Shown here: piece after piece, positions 1 to 30,700 of the stretch
Layout of the letters: every line of letters begins with the position of its first letter
Position numbering within the stretch: the stretch's first letter is position 1
Assembly: GCF_027942865.1 (NCBI RefSeq)
Contig: NC_134509.1
Span: 20,260,697 to 20,324,696 of the forward strand
Reading direction: 5' to 3'
DNA from: Odontesthes bonariensis
Lineage: Eukaryota > Chordata > Actinopteri > Atheriniformes > Atherinopsidae
DNA length: 64,000 nucleotides
Notes under the pieces: model-generated
Database searches by the model: none
Seen by the model: only the letters and a program-made list of their open reading frames with translations
What the model was told of the DNA's origin: nothing
Position numbers and translations under genes: made by a program

Positions 1-87
1 TCGACATTCAATCTGTGGTTCCCAAATGAGAACACTGTTCATCAGGTTACTTCGTCTTACTTTAGCAGTAACAGAGAGCATCAATGA

Positions 88-1539
88 GTGGGGTTACATG
101 GCACTGAAAGGATCGGATTACTGACTAAATTACAATAAGACTGAGTTGCTCCTTGGATATATGGCGGTGAATAAATGGAATCATAGGCACAAAGCATGTC
201 ATACCCCAGTATGATAGGTGGCGCTGTACCCATTTCAGCTATTGCTAATAGAGCCACTTCCTGTTGACCTCTTCACCACCAACATCAACAACAAACTCAG
301 GCATTCGAGAAAGATGGAGAACGAAGAGCAAGATGAAGCTACGTCCCTCTACATTTCGTCTGTGATGAGCTGCTTGTTGTACAAACGTGATGCACAACGG
401 AGCATTCTCCATCGCGTTGTTTGTTTCTTTTCGGCGACAACAGTAATATCGTCTCCTTTGACTTCCGGTTCACGACCCCAGGAAAAAATCTTGAGCATGC
501 GCAGAACGCAAAGTCTAATTCACCACGTGCTTCACCATCTTCAAGCAGGTTTAATTTGACTTTCAACCAAGTTATCTCGGGGTCTTAATCCGATCCAATT
601 TCTTGTCAGATTAAGGTGTATACATGAATTTAATAACTCAGTCTTATGGTAATTTAGCCAATCATGGGCGTCAGTTTGATTTCAGAAGTGCTGGGGACAA
701 TTACCATAAACCTGAATAAGATTTGAAAAGTGCTGGGTACAAGCTAGGCGCATTATTTCCGAATTGAGGTTTCATGATAAATAATAGGCATTGCATTAGA
801 TGATGCGTATTGACGCGATATTGTCCCCATATTAAAAGTTAAAAGCCATCTGCGCGGTCTTAAGAGTAGGCCCTATTCGTATTTCAAAATCCGCATTTTA
901 GTACAAGACACGATTTCGGTTATTGCACAGCCCTTGACACACCAACAAATCTCAGACAAACCTCGACCAAGCAAGAGCGCATCAGGAGACGTAGCCTGGC
1001 TACAAACAGCCCTTGCCCTGACAAAGTTTTCAAACATTACCAGGCTATGAAACGACGGGCAAGAGTGAACGAGCAGCAACCCCTGTGTGAAAAAAAGTTT
1101 TCATTCATTGTCTATCTCGCCTGACATGCATCATAAACACTGACGAATCTTCACCTGCAACACCAGCGACGTCTTTCATCGCTTGTCACACACTGCAGAC
1201 CGCAAGCGCAGTGTGTGGGAGCGGAGCAGATTCAACATAGTTGCTATTCAGCAATGGGGGCTGATCGCAAGAGCATTCATACAAGGAGAGTGAAAGCAGA
1301 GCGGATCAAATAGTCTTTGGTTAGGAGAACGCCATGATATAAAATGATAGTTTTTAGGAAAGCAGAGTAGTCTGTTACATGCATGATGCACAGACTGGTC
1401 AAATCAATACATCCACATTTGTCTTTCTCTACTTTTTTAAAGTGGTGGGGACAAATCTGCCTGTCAGACAAATTGTCTCCGGCGGAAATGACGCACCTGT
1501 AGCCAATAATCCGATCCTTTCAGTGCTATGTAACCCCAC
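88..1539. mobile_element. Non-autonomous DNA transposon, 1.45 kb, about 33-bp TIRs, TGA flanks
   Basis: Left end 88-120 and right end 1507-1539 are inverted copies with one mismatch (start GTGGGGTTACAT, inner part GGATCGGATTA). Both are flanked by TGA (85-87 and 1540-1542), a likely 3-bp target-site duplication. Inside, 112-147 recurs inverted at about 587-657, so the left part is itself a hairpin. No transposase domain is visible in any frame. The superfamily is undecided; a 3-bp duplication would suit PIF/Harbinger-like or related groups. Confidence 0.65.
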
Positions 1540-1545
1540 TGAATA

Positions 1546-2199
1546 GCTTAACTGTAGATGCTCTTTTTTTTGGTGGAGCCCCACCTGTTTGCACCTTTTA
1601 ACATTCAGTGACACACACACCAAGCTTAGATAAACACAACTTATCATGACATCTTAATTAGTTTTTATTATCTTATCAATCTCACTGATGAGACCACACA
1701 CCTGCTTGCTGGCTGTTGAAGACACTTGTGAAAAATTTGCATAAACTCCATGCTGTGTATCTTTTGGCATAATTTCCAGGGAAATTGTGAAACTATGGGG
1801 TAACATTTCAAAGATGAAATCTTTGGCCCAGACTATTGTTTTCCAGAGCCAGCCGAGACTGTGATTGAGCAAGAAGTAAGTCAGAGCAGAGATGCAAGGC
1901 TCAGATTTCATGTTAATTATAGTATATGTAACCTCTTATTACGGCACCGCTCAAACACACATATTTACCCAAACACTGGTCCTGTCACTGTGTCTCCCTG
2001 AACATTCCCTCCACTGCTTGTGTTGCTGCCTGTTTGAAAGCAACTCAGTAATCCTGGATCAGAGAGCACAAAGGGCCCCAGAGTGCTGGTGATGTAAGCA
2101 CTGTGTCCAGCTCTAACGCCTCCACTCTCCCCTCTCCCACATGCTGCCGGACGGCGAGGTGGGACAGGGAGGAACATCTCTGTGGTGGCTGACCCTGAA
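1546..2199. other. Gene-free stretch before krt222
   Basis: Unique-looking sequence between the TIR element and the krt222 5' region. I see no gene, RNA or repeat boundary in it. Promoter elements for krt222 may lie at its right end but none is clear. Confidence 0.3.
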
Positions 2200-2430
2200 G
2201 ACCACAGACTGACACAAAACTGTGATTCTGGCCGGCTGACTGCAGCCTGTCTGCTCTGTCTCAGGGGCCTGCTGCAGATGACCCGGGACCCAGTGGGGAG
2301 GAGAACGCGCCAACGAGCTCACTGCAGAGGAATGTGGCCAAGCTGTGAGGACTGGCTCGATGTGACCAGGCGTATAAACTGACCGACCACATTTACTTTG
2401 TCTCATTCACCGAGGGCCACGTTGCCTCAG
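2200..2430 (+). other. krt222: Candidate non-coding first exon of krt222
   Basis: A strong donor CAG|GTGAGT lies at 2430/2431, and a good acceptor (TTTCAG) ends at 2655, six bases before the krt222 start codon. This fits a 225-bp intron inside the 5' untranslated region. The left limit of the exon cannot be seen. No open frame here joins the krt222 frame with an ATG, so I treat it as untranslated. Confidence 0.4.
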
Positions 2431-2661
2431 GTGAGTATCGCTGGGTAAACATTTACCTTGGGAACGCCTTTGTCAGCATGTGATTCTAAGTGGGTGGCAG
2501 AGTGTTTGCTGTGAAAGTTGTAACCTTATATTACAGTAAAAGCAATCCGGTCAGCTGGGAACTCTCTCAATGTTTTGGCCATCATAAGAACAACCTGCTG
2601 CGTCATTCGACGTGTGTGAAAGCTTCTCCTGTGTGTGGGACTGTAAACATTTCAGGACTCC

Positions 2662-21034
<18,373 letters not shown>

Positions 21035-21874
21035 CTCTGTTCACGCCGGTGTGCGGCAGTTTGTGGGAATGCTGGTGAGGATGAGGATGCACATGTCTGG
21101 GAAACTGCCACCCTTCTCCATCATGCTTTCAAATGCAACATTCACTGAACTTTGCATCACAGCCAGTGACTGAGACATCCCCTCAGATCTTGACTCCAAC
21201 AGGATAAGTATCATGAATTAGTTTGCCATTTATAAAAGTGCCATAGAGAACATTACATTAGCTGGGATTTAAAATGGAAGACGTATTCCCTTGTCATCAC
21301 TCTACACCAGAAGAAAGCGTCTTGTTTTTTTCCAGTAAAATTTCTCCAAATGTTTATTTATTGACTGCAGCATTTAATCCTGATTAACATTTGTGGTGCA
21401 GGAGGCTGAAGACACAGATAGACGGAGATAGAGGAGGCAGATATTTACCAGCTGTGATCTATTTAAGGGTGAGTTTATTGGTGGATTTTCACTTAAGAAC
21501 TCAATGAAAATCATTCAAGTGTTAACTTTCCAGTTAGCTTTTGTTACTATCCAATAATAATCCCAAATCTTCACTTCACTCTGCTTGTCACCAGAAGGCA
21601 GAACTAAAAAATCGATGCGGAATTATTTGGAAAATCGCTGCTCTCACTTCCGATGTTTGACTTGATGGCAACATGGGACACATTTTCCTTTACTTCTGTT
21701 TTTATTGCAGTTGGTATGAACCCAAGATATTCATTACATTTTTCAATATCCCTCCATTTTGCATTCCTTCTCACAACATTTAGAAATGTTCTAGTACTAA
21801 AGTTGCCAAGTGAAGTGATGAAGGGTATCAGGTGCTATTTTTACCCACTATTCCCATAAACATAATTTTAGGTT

Positions 21875-22540
21875 GTGTTATTACAGGCCAGTCCAGCACC
21901 CGTACCCTCCTCTTCCTCAGCCATGCCTTTGGAACGTGTGCAGAATGTGCTTTTACATGGTCTGCTTGAACAATGCACCGACGTCCCTGGGAAAGATGTG
22001 TTCTTGAAGGCAGCATATGTTGCTGTAAAATCTCAGTGAGCTTTTCTGCATTAATGCTGCCATCACAGAAGTGGAAATGAGCTTTGCTCATTCGGGCCCT
22101 GATCCAACCCCATACCATCCCAGAGCCTGGCTGCAGGGACTGGTTGCTGACAGCAGTCTGGATGTTCCTTTTGCTCTTTGCTCCATTTCTTCCAACAAAG
22201 ATCTGGAACACTGATCGCTCTGACCACAGCACACGTTTCCACCGTGTGACGCTCCATCCCAGACGCCTCCGAGCCCAGAGAAGTGGACGCCGCCTCTGGA
22301 CCAGGTTAACATCAGGCTTCTTCTCTGCACAGTAAAGTCTGTGAATGGAACTCTGGATCGTAGAGCTGGACAAAGGTTTCCCACAGTAATCCCTTGTCCA
22401 TGTGCTTCTATCAGCTGTTGATGAATGAGGGTTCTTGATGCAGCGCCGTCTTAGGGGTCAGAGATCACGGGGGGCCAGCTTAGGCTTGCTCCCTTGTCCT
22501 TTACACTGAAACTCCTCCAGATTCCTTGAATATTTAAAAT
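21875..22540 (-). mobile_element. Tc1-like transposase fossil (second family)
   Basis: The minus-strand frame 22373-21828 reads WKRVLWSERSVFQIF, SGMVWGWIRARMSKA, NAEKLTEILQQHMLPS and IVQADHVKAHSAH, the order of Tc1 catalytic blocks. The first catalytic Asp appears changed to Glu (LWSERS). It lies downstream of krt222, within its probable 3' UTR, in reverse orientation. Confidence 0.72.
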
Positions 22541-22599
22541 CTTTTTTTTTTTTAATGTCCAACACTGAAGGGAACAAGCTTTTGATCATAAAATAAATT

Positions 22600-23886
22600 C
22601 CACTTTATGGGGGTTTACATGGTTAACCCACATTTCCCATGATAAGACAAATAGTCCAATTATATGATCAACAAAGGCTGCTAACTTCTCTATTTCATAA
22701 ATGTCTTTGTGAATAAGTTTAACATGAACCTCGTGTGAAGGCCTTTTCCTTATGTTTTTTTCACTAGCCACCAGCAGCATGTTCAGTAGATATTTATCAC
22801 TTTTCTGCCATTCTTGAGATTTATACCCTAAATATATATTCTTTCTTTCTAGTGCATAGATTCCTTGACTGATTTAATGATATTCTGCACCGTAGAAGGA
22901 GAAATATGCAAGTCCCTTCAAACCTGACACTTTTATTCTAAACAGTACAATGATTTTCTCCCATCTGCCCTTCTTTGCTCCTCAAAGACTCACCCTGCTT
23001 TTGTCCCAAATCCTGATTACAATCAGCTGTTATCGCCTTTTTTAATAAGTGAAATAATTAGTTGCCTTAAAACCACATTGCCAGCACTAAATTGCCTCAT
23101 TTCGACTGTTATTGGGACGTGTTTGCAGGCCTGAAATGCTAAAATAGCTGTTGAAAAGCTTCATCAAACATGAAACATCTTGGGTTCATACTGTCTGCAA
23201 TGAAATCAAAGTTTAAGAAAATGCAAGAATCAGTCTTAACCTTTTCTAATTCAGCACTGTGTATTTGATGAAATATTGTGGAGAGGATCTAAAAGAAACC
23301 CTGAAAGGTGAAACTTGGGCCACCTTTTCCTAATCCAGTAATTTTCTTACGGGCCTTGAATGCTTTGCACTGCAGCCACATCCAGCACTTAGAAGCAGAG
23401 TTTGTGCACTTTGAGGGTATTTTGTCAACGCTGTAAATTCTCCCACTGATAATGTTGCCTGCACTGTACGCTACTCACTGTGATCGTAACACCAGTGAGG
23501 CTTTTAACTCTTATGCCATGTGTCTCAGAGAATTTCAGCTTCCCCGTGTTCACCAGAAGGGGGCAGTGTTTGAGAATATTTACCACTGCAGTGGACCTTC
23601 ACCGCTCCCCTCGGGTTGAGTAAACACACGCTATCTCTTACACCTTCTATTGAGAGTTTTCATGCTAAGTTTTAAGTTGGCACCAAAGATGTTGAGATTA
23701 AGAGTTGGACCGCTGAGCATTGCTTTTGGGGTCCTTCAGAAATACGTTGAGAATATTTAAATCTATCTTATCTATGCAGCTCTGTGCTTGATTTTTGCTT
23801 TGCTTCAGGAAGCACATTCCTCATTTTGAGTGCCCTGTAACTTCAGAAAGAATATTTATGCTTTTATCTAAAGATTTATCATTTAA
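22600..23886. other. krt222: Probable distal krt222 3' UTR, no other feature
   Basis: AT-rich sequence between the Tc1 fossil and the last poly(A) signal. I see no gene. Confidence 0.3.
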
Positions 23887-23892
23887 AATAAA
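23887..23892 (+). terminator. krt222: Likely krt222 poly(A) signal AATAAA
   Basis: A consensus AATAAA follows the krt222 stop codon by about 2.85 kb. T-rich sequence follows within 40 bases. If it is used, the 3' UTR spans 21035 to about 23915 and carries a reversed Tc1 fossil. An earlier AATAAA near 22591, just past that fossil, could be used instead. Confidence 0.4.
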
Positions 23893-24088
23893 GAGAAAAT
23901 CTGTGCCGACTGCTTCTGTATTTTTTATTGTTGCTCTCTTAAACCTGATTTAAATTTCTGGAAGAAACCACAATGTCTCCCCTTGGGTTTGAGGATCTAC
24001 TTTGATGGTTGAGTAATGGCTGAGATAAAGCTTTTTCTCTCACACACAACTCAGACATAAACATCTGCAGGTTCAACAGTTCAACATC

Positions 24089-24094
24089 TTTATT
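24089..24094 (-). terminator. tns4: Likely tns4 poly(A) signal
   Basis: The + strand reads TTTATT here, which is AATAAA on the minus strand, about 615 bases after the tns4 stop codon. It faces the krt222 poly(A) signal about 200 bases away, so the two transcripts converge tail to tail. Confidence 0.5.
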
Positions 24095-24707
24095 TTTCAT
24101 CAAAACTGAAAAAAACACGAGGTCATAAATTTACAGAGAGTGCAGCATAATAAATACATTCTGACAGAACTATACAGGGAGGGAATCTGCAGAGGTTCTG
24201 ACCTGAAATGAGCGGACATATCAGTTGCTTTTCTTCAAGTCTAAATCCCTCAGTAATATATCTTACAGCATCAGCAGGTACAGACTCAGGAGCATCATTC
24301 TACCTCACAAAATAACACAAATCTACTGCTTTAACATGTCCTAAACTATAAAGACGGCGCTGGTTTCTGCAGCAACATGGAGCGTTAAAAGCTGGATACA
24401 TATTTTAGCTATGGCACGTCATATTTTATCGGACCCTCGGTCTGTTCTGGTCATGCTTTACGAATGTTCAGTCCTGAACTAAATATCTTCACATATGCCT
24501 CAATTACATCTGTGTTTTAAGATGATTTATGAATTTTATCCTCTGGCTATGGTACAAGATTCTGTTCTGACGACTGCAGCAGATGGAGTAACTTGTCCAC
24601 TTTACCAGCAGCAGTTTGCACACTGACAGTAACCACCATAATGAGCAGGTAACTTGTAAAGATTACAATGTGAAACAGGCAGTGGAGGCCTCTCAGAGCT
24701 GGTGTGT

Positions 24708-27700
24708 CTATGGTTTGACTATGGCAGCCTGAATAAACTCGACAACTTTGCTGCAGGGCTGCAGAGGGTCGTACTCTGCAAAGACGTGACACACATTCTC
24801 CATGCTGGCCTCGACCCCTTTTGCCACAAAACCAAAGAGCCTGTCGGTGCGGTGATACAAAAAAAAGTTATCAACTTGTACAAGAGCACAAAAATAGTGT
24901 TGATAGTAGAAAATATATTAAGTGCAGGTTACCTTGCACCAAAACTTGAACCGCTCCACCACCTGCAAAATTGAAAAAAAAGATGTTTGAGTATGCACAA
25001 TATTTACACACAAACGTGCGAATCTGTGTGCACTTACTGTCGATTGCCCGGGTCTTCACCACTGTAGCTCAGCAGATGAGAGGGATAATGGCGTCTGAAG
25101 AAGAGCCTGCAAGAACAAGGGTGGCCTTAACAAAATGTTCCACACAAACCACAGCTCGCCACCAGCAAGATTCTGGTGTACAGTCGGTGAAATCTCAGCG
25201 GCAGGATGTGTCGGTTCTTACTTCCTGTTGATATCTGTAAGTGTGACACCCTTCGGCGAAACCTTCAGGTTGACGATAGTAGGTGTGAAGGAGCCCGGGG
25301 CCTTCTCGAAAGTTGAAGACACCGCCCTCTGCACCGCGCAGGGGCCTGTCAGCATCTCGGTGGGGATGGCATTCAGGTAGACAAAATTACAAGCTGCAGG
25401 AAGGGCACAAAAATGTCGATGCTGCGATTAAACTTTGAGGATGAATGCACATAAACACGTGGCAAATCTATATGAAAGTAAGCCCCTTTCAATCCCCTCT
25501 GGAGTGTTTTTTACAACGAAAAATCAGTAAAAGTTGGGACATCTGGATGATGAAAGATTACAGGTGATGTAATCATGTGTTGGTACAAAAGCAAAAGCAT
25601 GACAAGCATGACATTGAAAACAATGTTCCTCAAAGAAAGATTGGATGGGATTGAAAACCATGAAACCATTAAAGGAATCTGAAGGAACTTCCATGCTGAG
25701 AATTTCCATCTCTCTTCTACCGTGTCCAGTCAAGGGAGCAAGCCTAAATGGACACCCGTGATCTCTGATCCCTCCGACGGAGCTGCATCAAGAACTGGAG
25801 AAATGTCAGTGTATAAGATGCAAAGGAGCAAGCCTAAGCTAAACTATTAACCATCAAAATTAGAAGCCCCAAAGTGTACTTTGAAGGGGAGCCTGTTATA
25901 GAGGGAGATGTTTTTGGAACCAGCACTTTGAGGCTGTCAGTGATGATGAACTTCATGGTACTTCCTTGTTGGCTTTAAGTCTGAATCCACCTTTTATTCA
26001 CTCTATAGGCCTGGTGCTTCTGTCCTGAAGGAGCAGGTCGACGGGGAAAACCACCTGACATGAAAATGAATCTTGTGTGGGCTGTCTTGTTTCTGATCAG
26101 TCGGATAAAATTCCCCTGGTTGATTACATGAAATGTGTTTTTGTCTTCATTCCTATCCATTACCCCCCGATGGAGGGGCTCTTATATTTAGCTCATGACC
26201 TTAAAAGACACTTCTCTGTAACAGTACAGTTGACTCACCTGTCTTACTCTTATCTTCTGATACAGCCGTCTCATTTGCTCTCTCTTCTGCCGTGTCCAGA
26301 TCTGTAACAGGCAAACAAGAGACAAGATTTGAATGTTTCTGCCACTCTCCTTCACACACACATGAACATTTCTAGCAGTTAAGGCTCAGTTACCTTGGGA
26401 GGGGAGCAGTAATCTGCAGGGTAAAGCATTAGCAGTTATCGTATGCTGGTAGACCAGTGCAGAGAGACTTCCTGCAGGGATTAAAATCACAGTTTTGGCT
26501 GAGCACATCTTAGAAAACAGTTTTATTTACAGTTTTAATCTTAATCTTAATCCTTCTGCCATGATTTTACTCGACTTTGCTCTAACTACGAGCGTCTGGT
26601 AAGAACCTCATGAATCAGTTTTTAAGAAACCAGACGTGACTGATTCAGCTCCAAACCCATCAGAAAGACCCGGTTTACACCTCAGAATGAGACGAGTTCA
26701 AAAGGCAACTGAAACCTTTACTTACCAAAGTACGGCTCCTGAGAAGAGCCTCTGACACGGACGCCTTTAGCTGATGATTCAATGAGGAAATGTCTGATAA
26801 GATCTGAGCTGCTCTCTCCTGTTACACAAAAGAACAAGTGAGCTGTTTTCAGTCACTGAACATAATTTACAATGTGTGGTAGCGATATGTGAGAGTGCCA
26901 AAATAAAGAGGCACTGCAGGTCATTGCATCATATGGAACCCGGCCCATGGCTACAAGACAGTAGATGATAACAAATACCACGATGGTTTGGCAACAAATC
27001 ATATTTTATAAAGGAAAAAGAGATGATTCAATAACAGAGGAACACCATATAATCTGACTCTATTAGGGTATCAAATTGATCTAAAATAAAATTCATGCTT
27101 AGCAGCAAGACTATTCTAAATACACTAAAAGTACATCAGGAAGCTGAGCTAAACTAATCTTCTGAGCTTAGTCTACTCCACATTCCAGGGATTAGGTTAA
27201 AAAATATAAAGTTTGAATATTAAGATCTCTGCCTTCTTCCTAAACTGCAAAAGATCCCGTTGACATGAATGAATCTTTATCATGAGTGAAGCTGTGATGA
27301 GGGTCTGCAGGAGTGAAACTCAAAGAGTACCTCCTCAGCTAAGCTACTTCTTACATTTTGTTTAATGGAAGATTTACCATACATATCATATCAGTATGAT
27401 ATAAACGGTTTGTTTCATTGTCAGGGGGTTGGATTATTTCCTTTCCTGAAGTGTCAGATGAGGCAGTAAAGTCCAGTCAGTGGATTTGGATTAGAAGAAG
27501 CAATAGCAGCTGGGTGCCCGGCAGGGGGAGCACTTAGGGAAAACAGACTCTTGGGAGAAGCAAAGAAGAAATCCAGGTTGTATTTAAGTGGAGGGTGTGG
27601 CCCGCGCAAGGCTTTTGAAACTAGGCGGCCATTTCAGGTGAGTTGGCCTGTATGGCTTTGTTTTTGCTGGCATTCTTAGTGACGGTAGGGCTGTTTAGGT

Positions 27701-30700
27701 GAGTTTGTCTGCTGAATCTGCTAGTGTGTCTCGTCCTGCCTCCACCTCTGGGGCACCCTCTATATTTTCATTACCCCCTACCCGAAACAGGGTTTGAATC
27801 CCCACCCCGCTATGACTGGTGTGCAGTTGGTGAGAGGATGGGGTAGCTTGTGGTTGTGGAAGAAAAGATGGTTGTTGTGGTGTGAGGAGCAGTGTTGGCT
27901 GGCATTAGGGGGGTGACTCTGGGACGCCACTGATCATTGTCTAGCCTCCTGGAGGTGTCGTGGGCCCAACTAGATGAAACACTGATGAAAGGAGGTTCCC
28001 ACCTGATGACCCCAATGACATGTTAATCAGCACTGGTCTATAGGGATTATAGGGATCAGGAGCTTCTTCATTAGGTACTGAGCCAGTATTCTAAGGTTAA
28101 TTGTTGAATTTTGGGAATTATTCACCAAGTCTGGTCCCTTTTTTTTTGTAGCACAAGTTTCTTATGTTTACCTTGAATCATTTCATGAAGGATGCTCCAG
28201 CGTTTCCTATGATAATGGAGGCACTGAGGCTCTGTAGTCTCTGTTAAGATACTTCCAGATACTTCCATTTCCATCATTCAAAACCAAAAAAAGGCTATTT
28301 TTACCAGACACCATTAGTCTTTAGATGGTGCTTGAGCTTCATTTCCCCAATTGGCTTCAGCTGTGAAGGGATTTCTTAGGAAATCCCAACTGTTGCAGCA
28401 GCAGCTCAACAGTGACGGAGTGAAAGAACCACACTTGTTGCCGGCGACATTTCCAACCAATCAGTCTCGTCCGCCTTCTTTAAAACTCTCCTCTGTTATT
28501 CTCCCCTCAGGCCGACTTTCCTCATCCTCATCAGAAGTTTCTGCCTCCTCTTTTCTCTGTTCATCCACCTCCAGTTTCCATCCTTCCTCCCTCCTGTATC
28601 ATGTCTCCGCTCCACTGAGATGATGTATCAGAATCTAATAACTTTTGCACATCAATAAATTTTAGTTACATCTTGAACTATATTTGTTTTCTAAATAGAA
28701 TGAAGTTGGTTCATGAACACATTCAAAATCTAGGGTTTTTAGAAAACCTTTAGTGTCTGGAAATGGGGTTTGAGAGTTGCACGGTGGTGTCGTGTTTCGC
28801 CTCACAGCAAGAGGGTTTCAGGTTTGATTCCCGGCTGGGGCCTTTCTGTGTAGAGTTTGCATGTTCTCCCCGTGTATGCGTGGGTTCCCTCCGGGTCCTC
28901 CGGGTTCCTCCCACCGTCCAAAAACATGTTGTTTGTCTCGCTGTGGCGCTGTGATGGACTGGCGTGTATAACAGCTGGGTTAGACCCCAGCGACCCTGGA
29001 TTGGATTAAGCCGGTATGTGAAATGGGGTTTGAAGTCTTTTGACACTGTAAATTGCTTCTAACATGGAAGGCAGGAATGTAAAATATGATCATAAAAACA
29101 ACTATTCCATGATTGTTGAGGTATGACCCTTTATAGATAACATTTTCTGAGCCTGTGGGGATGTTCTAGCGTTGTCATGGGGTTCAAAAACACAAACATG
29201 TAAATTATATGAACCTCAAAGCTCTTTCGTGAGATGGGTGTTTTTCCTCTTTGATTGCTTACATTGCCATAAACAGCTGGTTTTTCTTTTGTGTTTATGT
29301 AAGATGGACTGTGTTTGGAAAAATACCGGCACTGTTTCCAGCCTCACCACAGAGTGCTGGATGTCGTAAAAACAACGTGCCCTATCACATCAGCAGAGTT
29401 GGGTAAGTTATTCTCTCTGACTTTCAGTTCAACAGCAGGGTTTCTTTGGGTTCATGTTGTTTGTCTGACTGCGGTAGTTGTGGCAAAGACTTTCCATTTC
29501 CTGCATCTGACCATCTCCTGTGTCTTATCTGGGTGAAACCTGTCTCTCACTCAGTGTCAGCAGAGACGGGCTTCAGACAAAACAAACCGAAAAGGCGGTA
29601 CAGAAAAAAAGGATCTGCTGGAATCATGAGCTCGAGTTGCACTCAGTACATGCACATGACATCAGAGAAAAAAAACTGTCTAAAAGCAGACCTTTAAAAC
29701 ACACGTAAACATGTTAGACTGACTGAAAGCAGATGCAATATAATTTCTAAAAGTCACACTAGCACACCCAGATAACACAGTTGGGAGTCAAGTTCATGCA
29801 ATGTTTACTTTCAGTTGGACTCTAACTGGCCTGGGAAAACTCAGCGTCCTCCTCAGTTAGTTCCCGTCCTGGGCTTCTGTTCCTCAAAAGTAAGGGAAGC
29901 TGGATCCAGAGAGATCAATCACAAAGGACAGCATGCATCCCATTTGTAAAGAAACATTGAAAATAAATCAAAATAACAAAATATTTAGTCCTAATTTCTT
30001 TTGGTAACCTGAAAAAGCCCGATACTAACTAGCTGAGAGGGTAACACATTCTCATTCTCATTCTCCTACACATGGGAAGCTGTTCTGCTGTTGCATGTCA
30101 CCAGTTTTCCCTCGAAGGCAATAAGTGACACAACGGCAGTGTCAATGATAAATGGCGACAGTAACATATCATTGTCCATCGCTTTTGGTCTTCATTTTGA
30201 CTTCCTTCACTGTGCAACTGTGGCCTAGAGGGGCCACATTTAATGACCAGTTTAATGCCGTTGAGATCGTGAGTTTATGATCTCATTATCTTGAGATAAT
30301 AAAGCTTGTTTTGCGATGATAACGGATTAATTATGTTATTATCCTAGAATGAGAGTCTATTTCATAGAGCTGACTGTTCCTTGGGAGGAAGGTTAGGATC
30401 TGTCCAGTGGAAGTAGGACGTAGAGGATTTGTTGCAAAGTCTGTTGTCTCATTGTTGAGGGAGCTGGGTGTAAGTGGACAGTGTGAGGAAAATAGTGAAG
30501 GAAGTGTCAGATGAGGCAGTACGGTCCAGTCAGTGGATTTGGATTAGAAGAAGCAATAGCTGCTGGGGGCCCAGCAGGGGGAGCACTCAGGATAAACAGA
30601 CTCTTGGGAGAAGCAAGGAAGAAATCCAGGATGTATTTAAGTGGAGGGTGTGGCGCATGTGATCCTTTTGAAACCAGGCGGCTATTTCAGGTGAGTTGGC

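Noticed and set aside
218..559. 113-codon ORF near the window start
   Set aside because: Lies inside the non-autonomous TIR element and matches no transposase or gene I know.
2113..2406. Overlapping ORFs on both strands before krt222
   Set aside because: No family likeness; the segment is better explained as krt222 5' UTR exon and flank.
28351..28623. 90-codon Ser/Pro-rich ORF in tns4 intron 4
   Set aside because: Tns4 exons on either side already join in phase, the strand is opposite, and no homology is apparent.
28820..28850. tRNA gene
   Set aside because: Only a B-box-like GGTTTGATTCC is present, with no cloverleaf; it is the SINE promoter relic.
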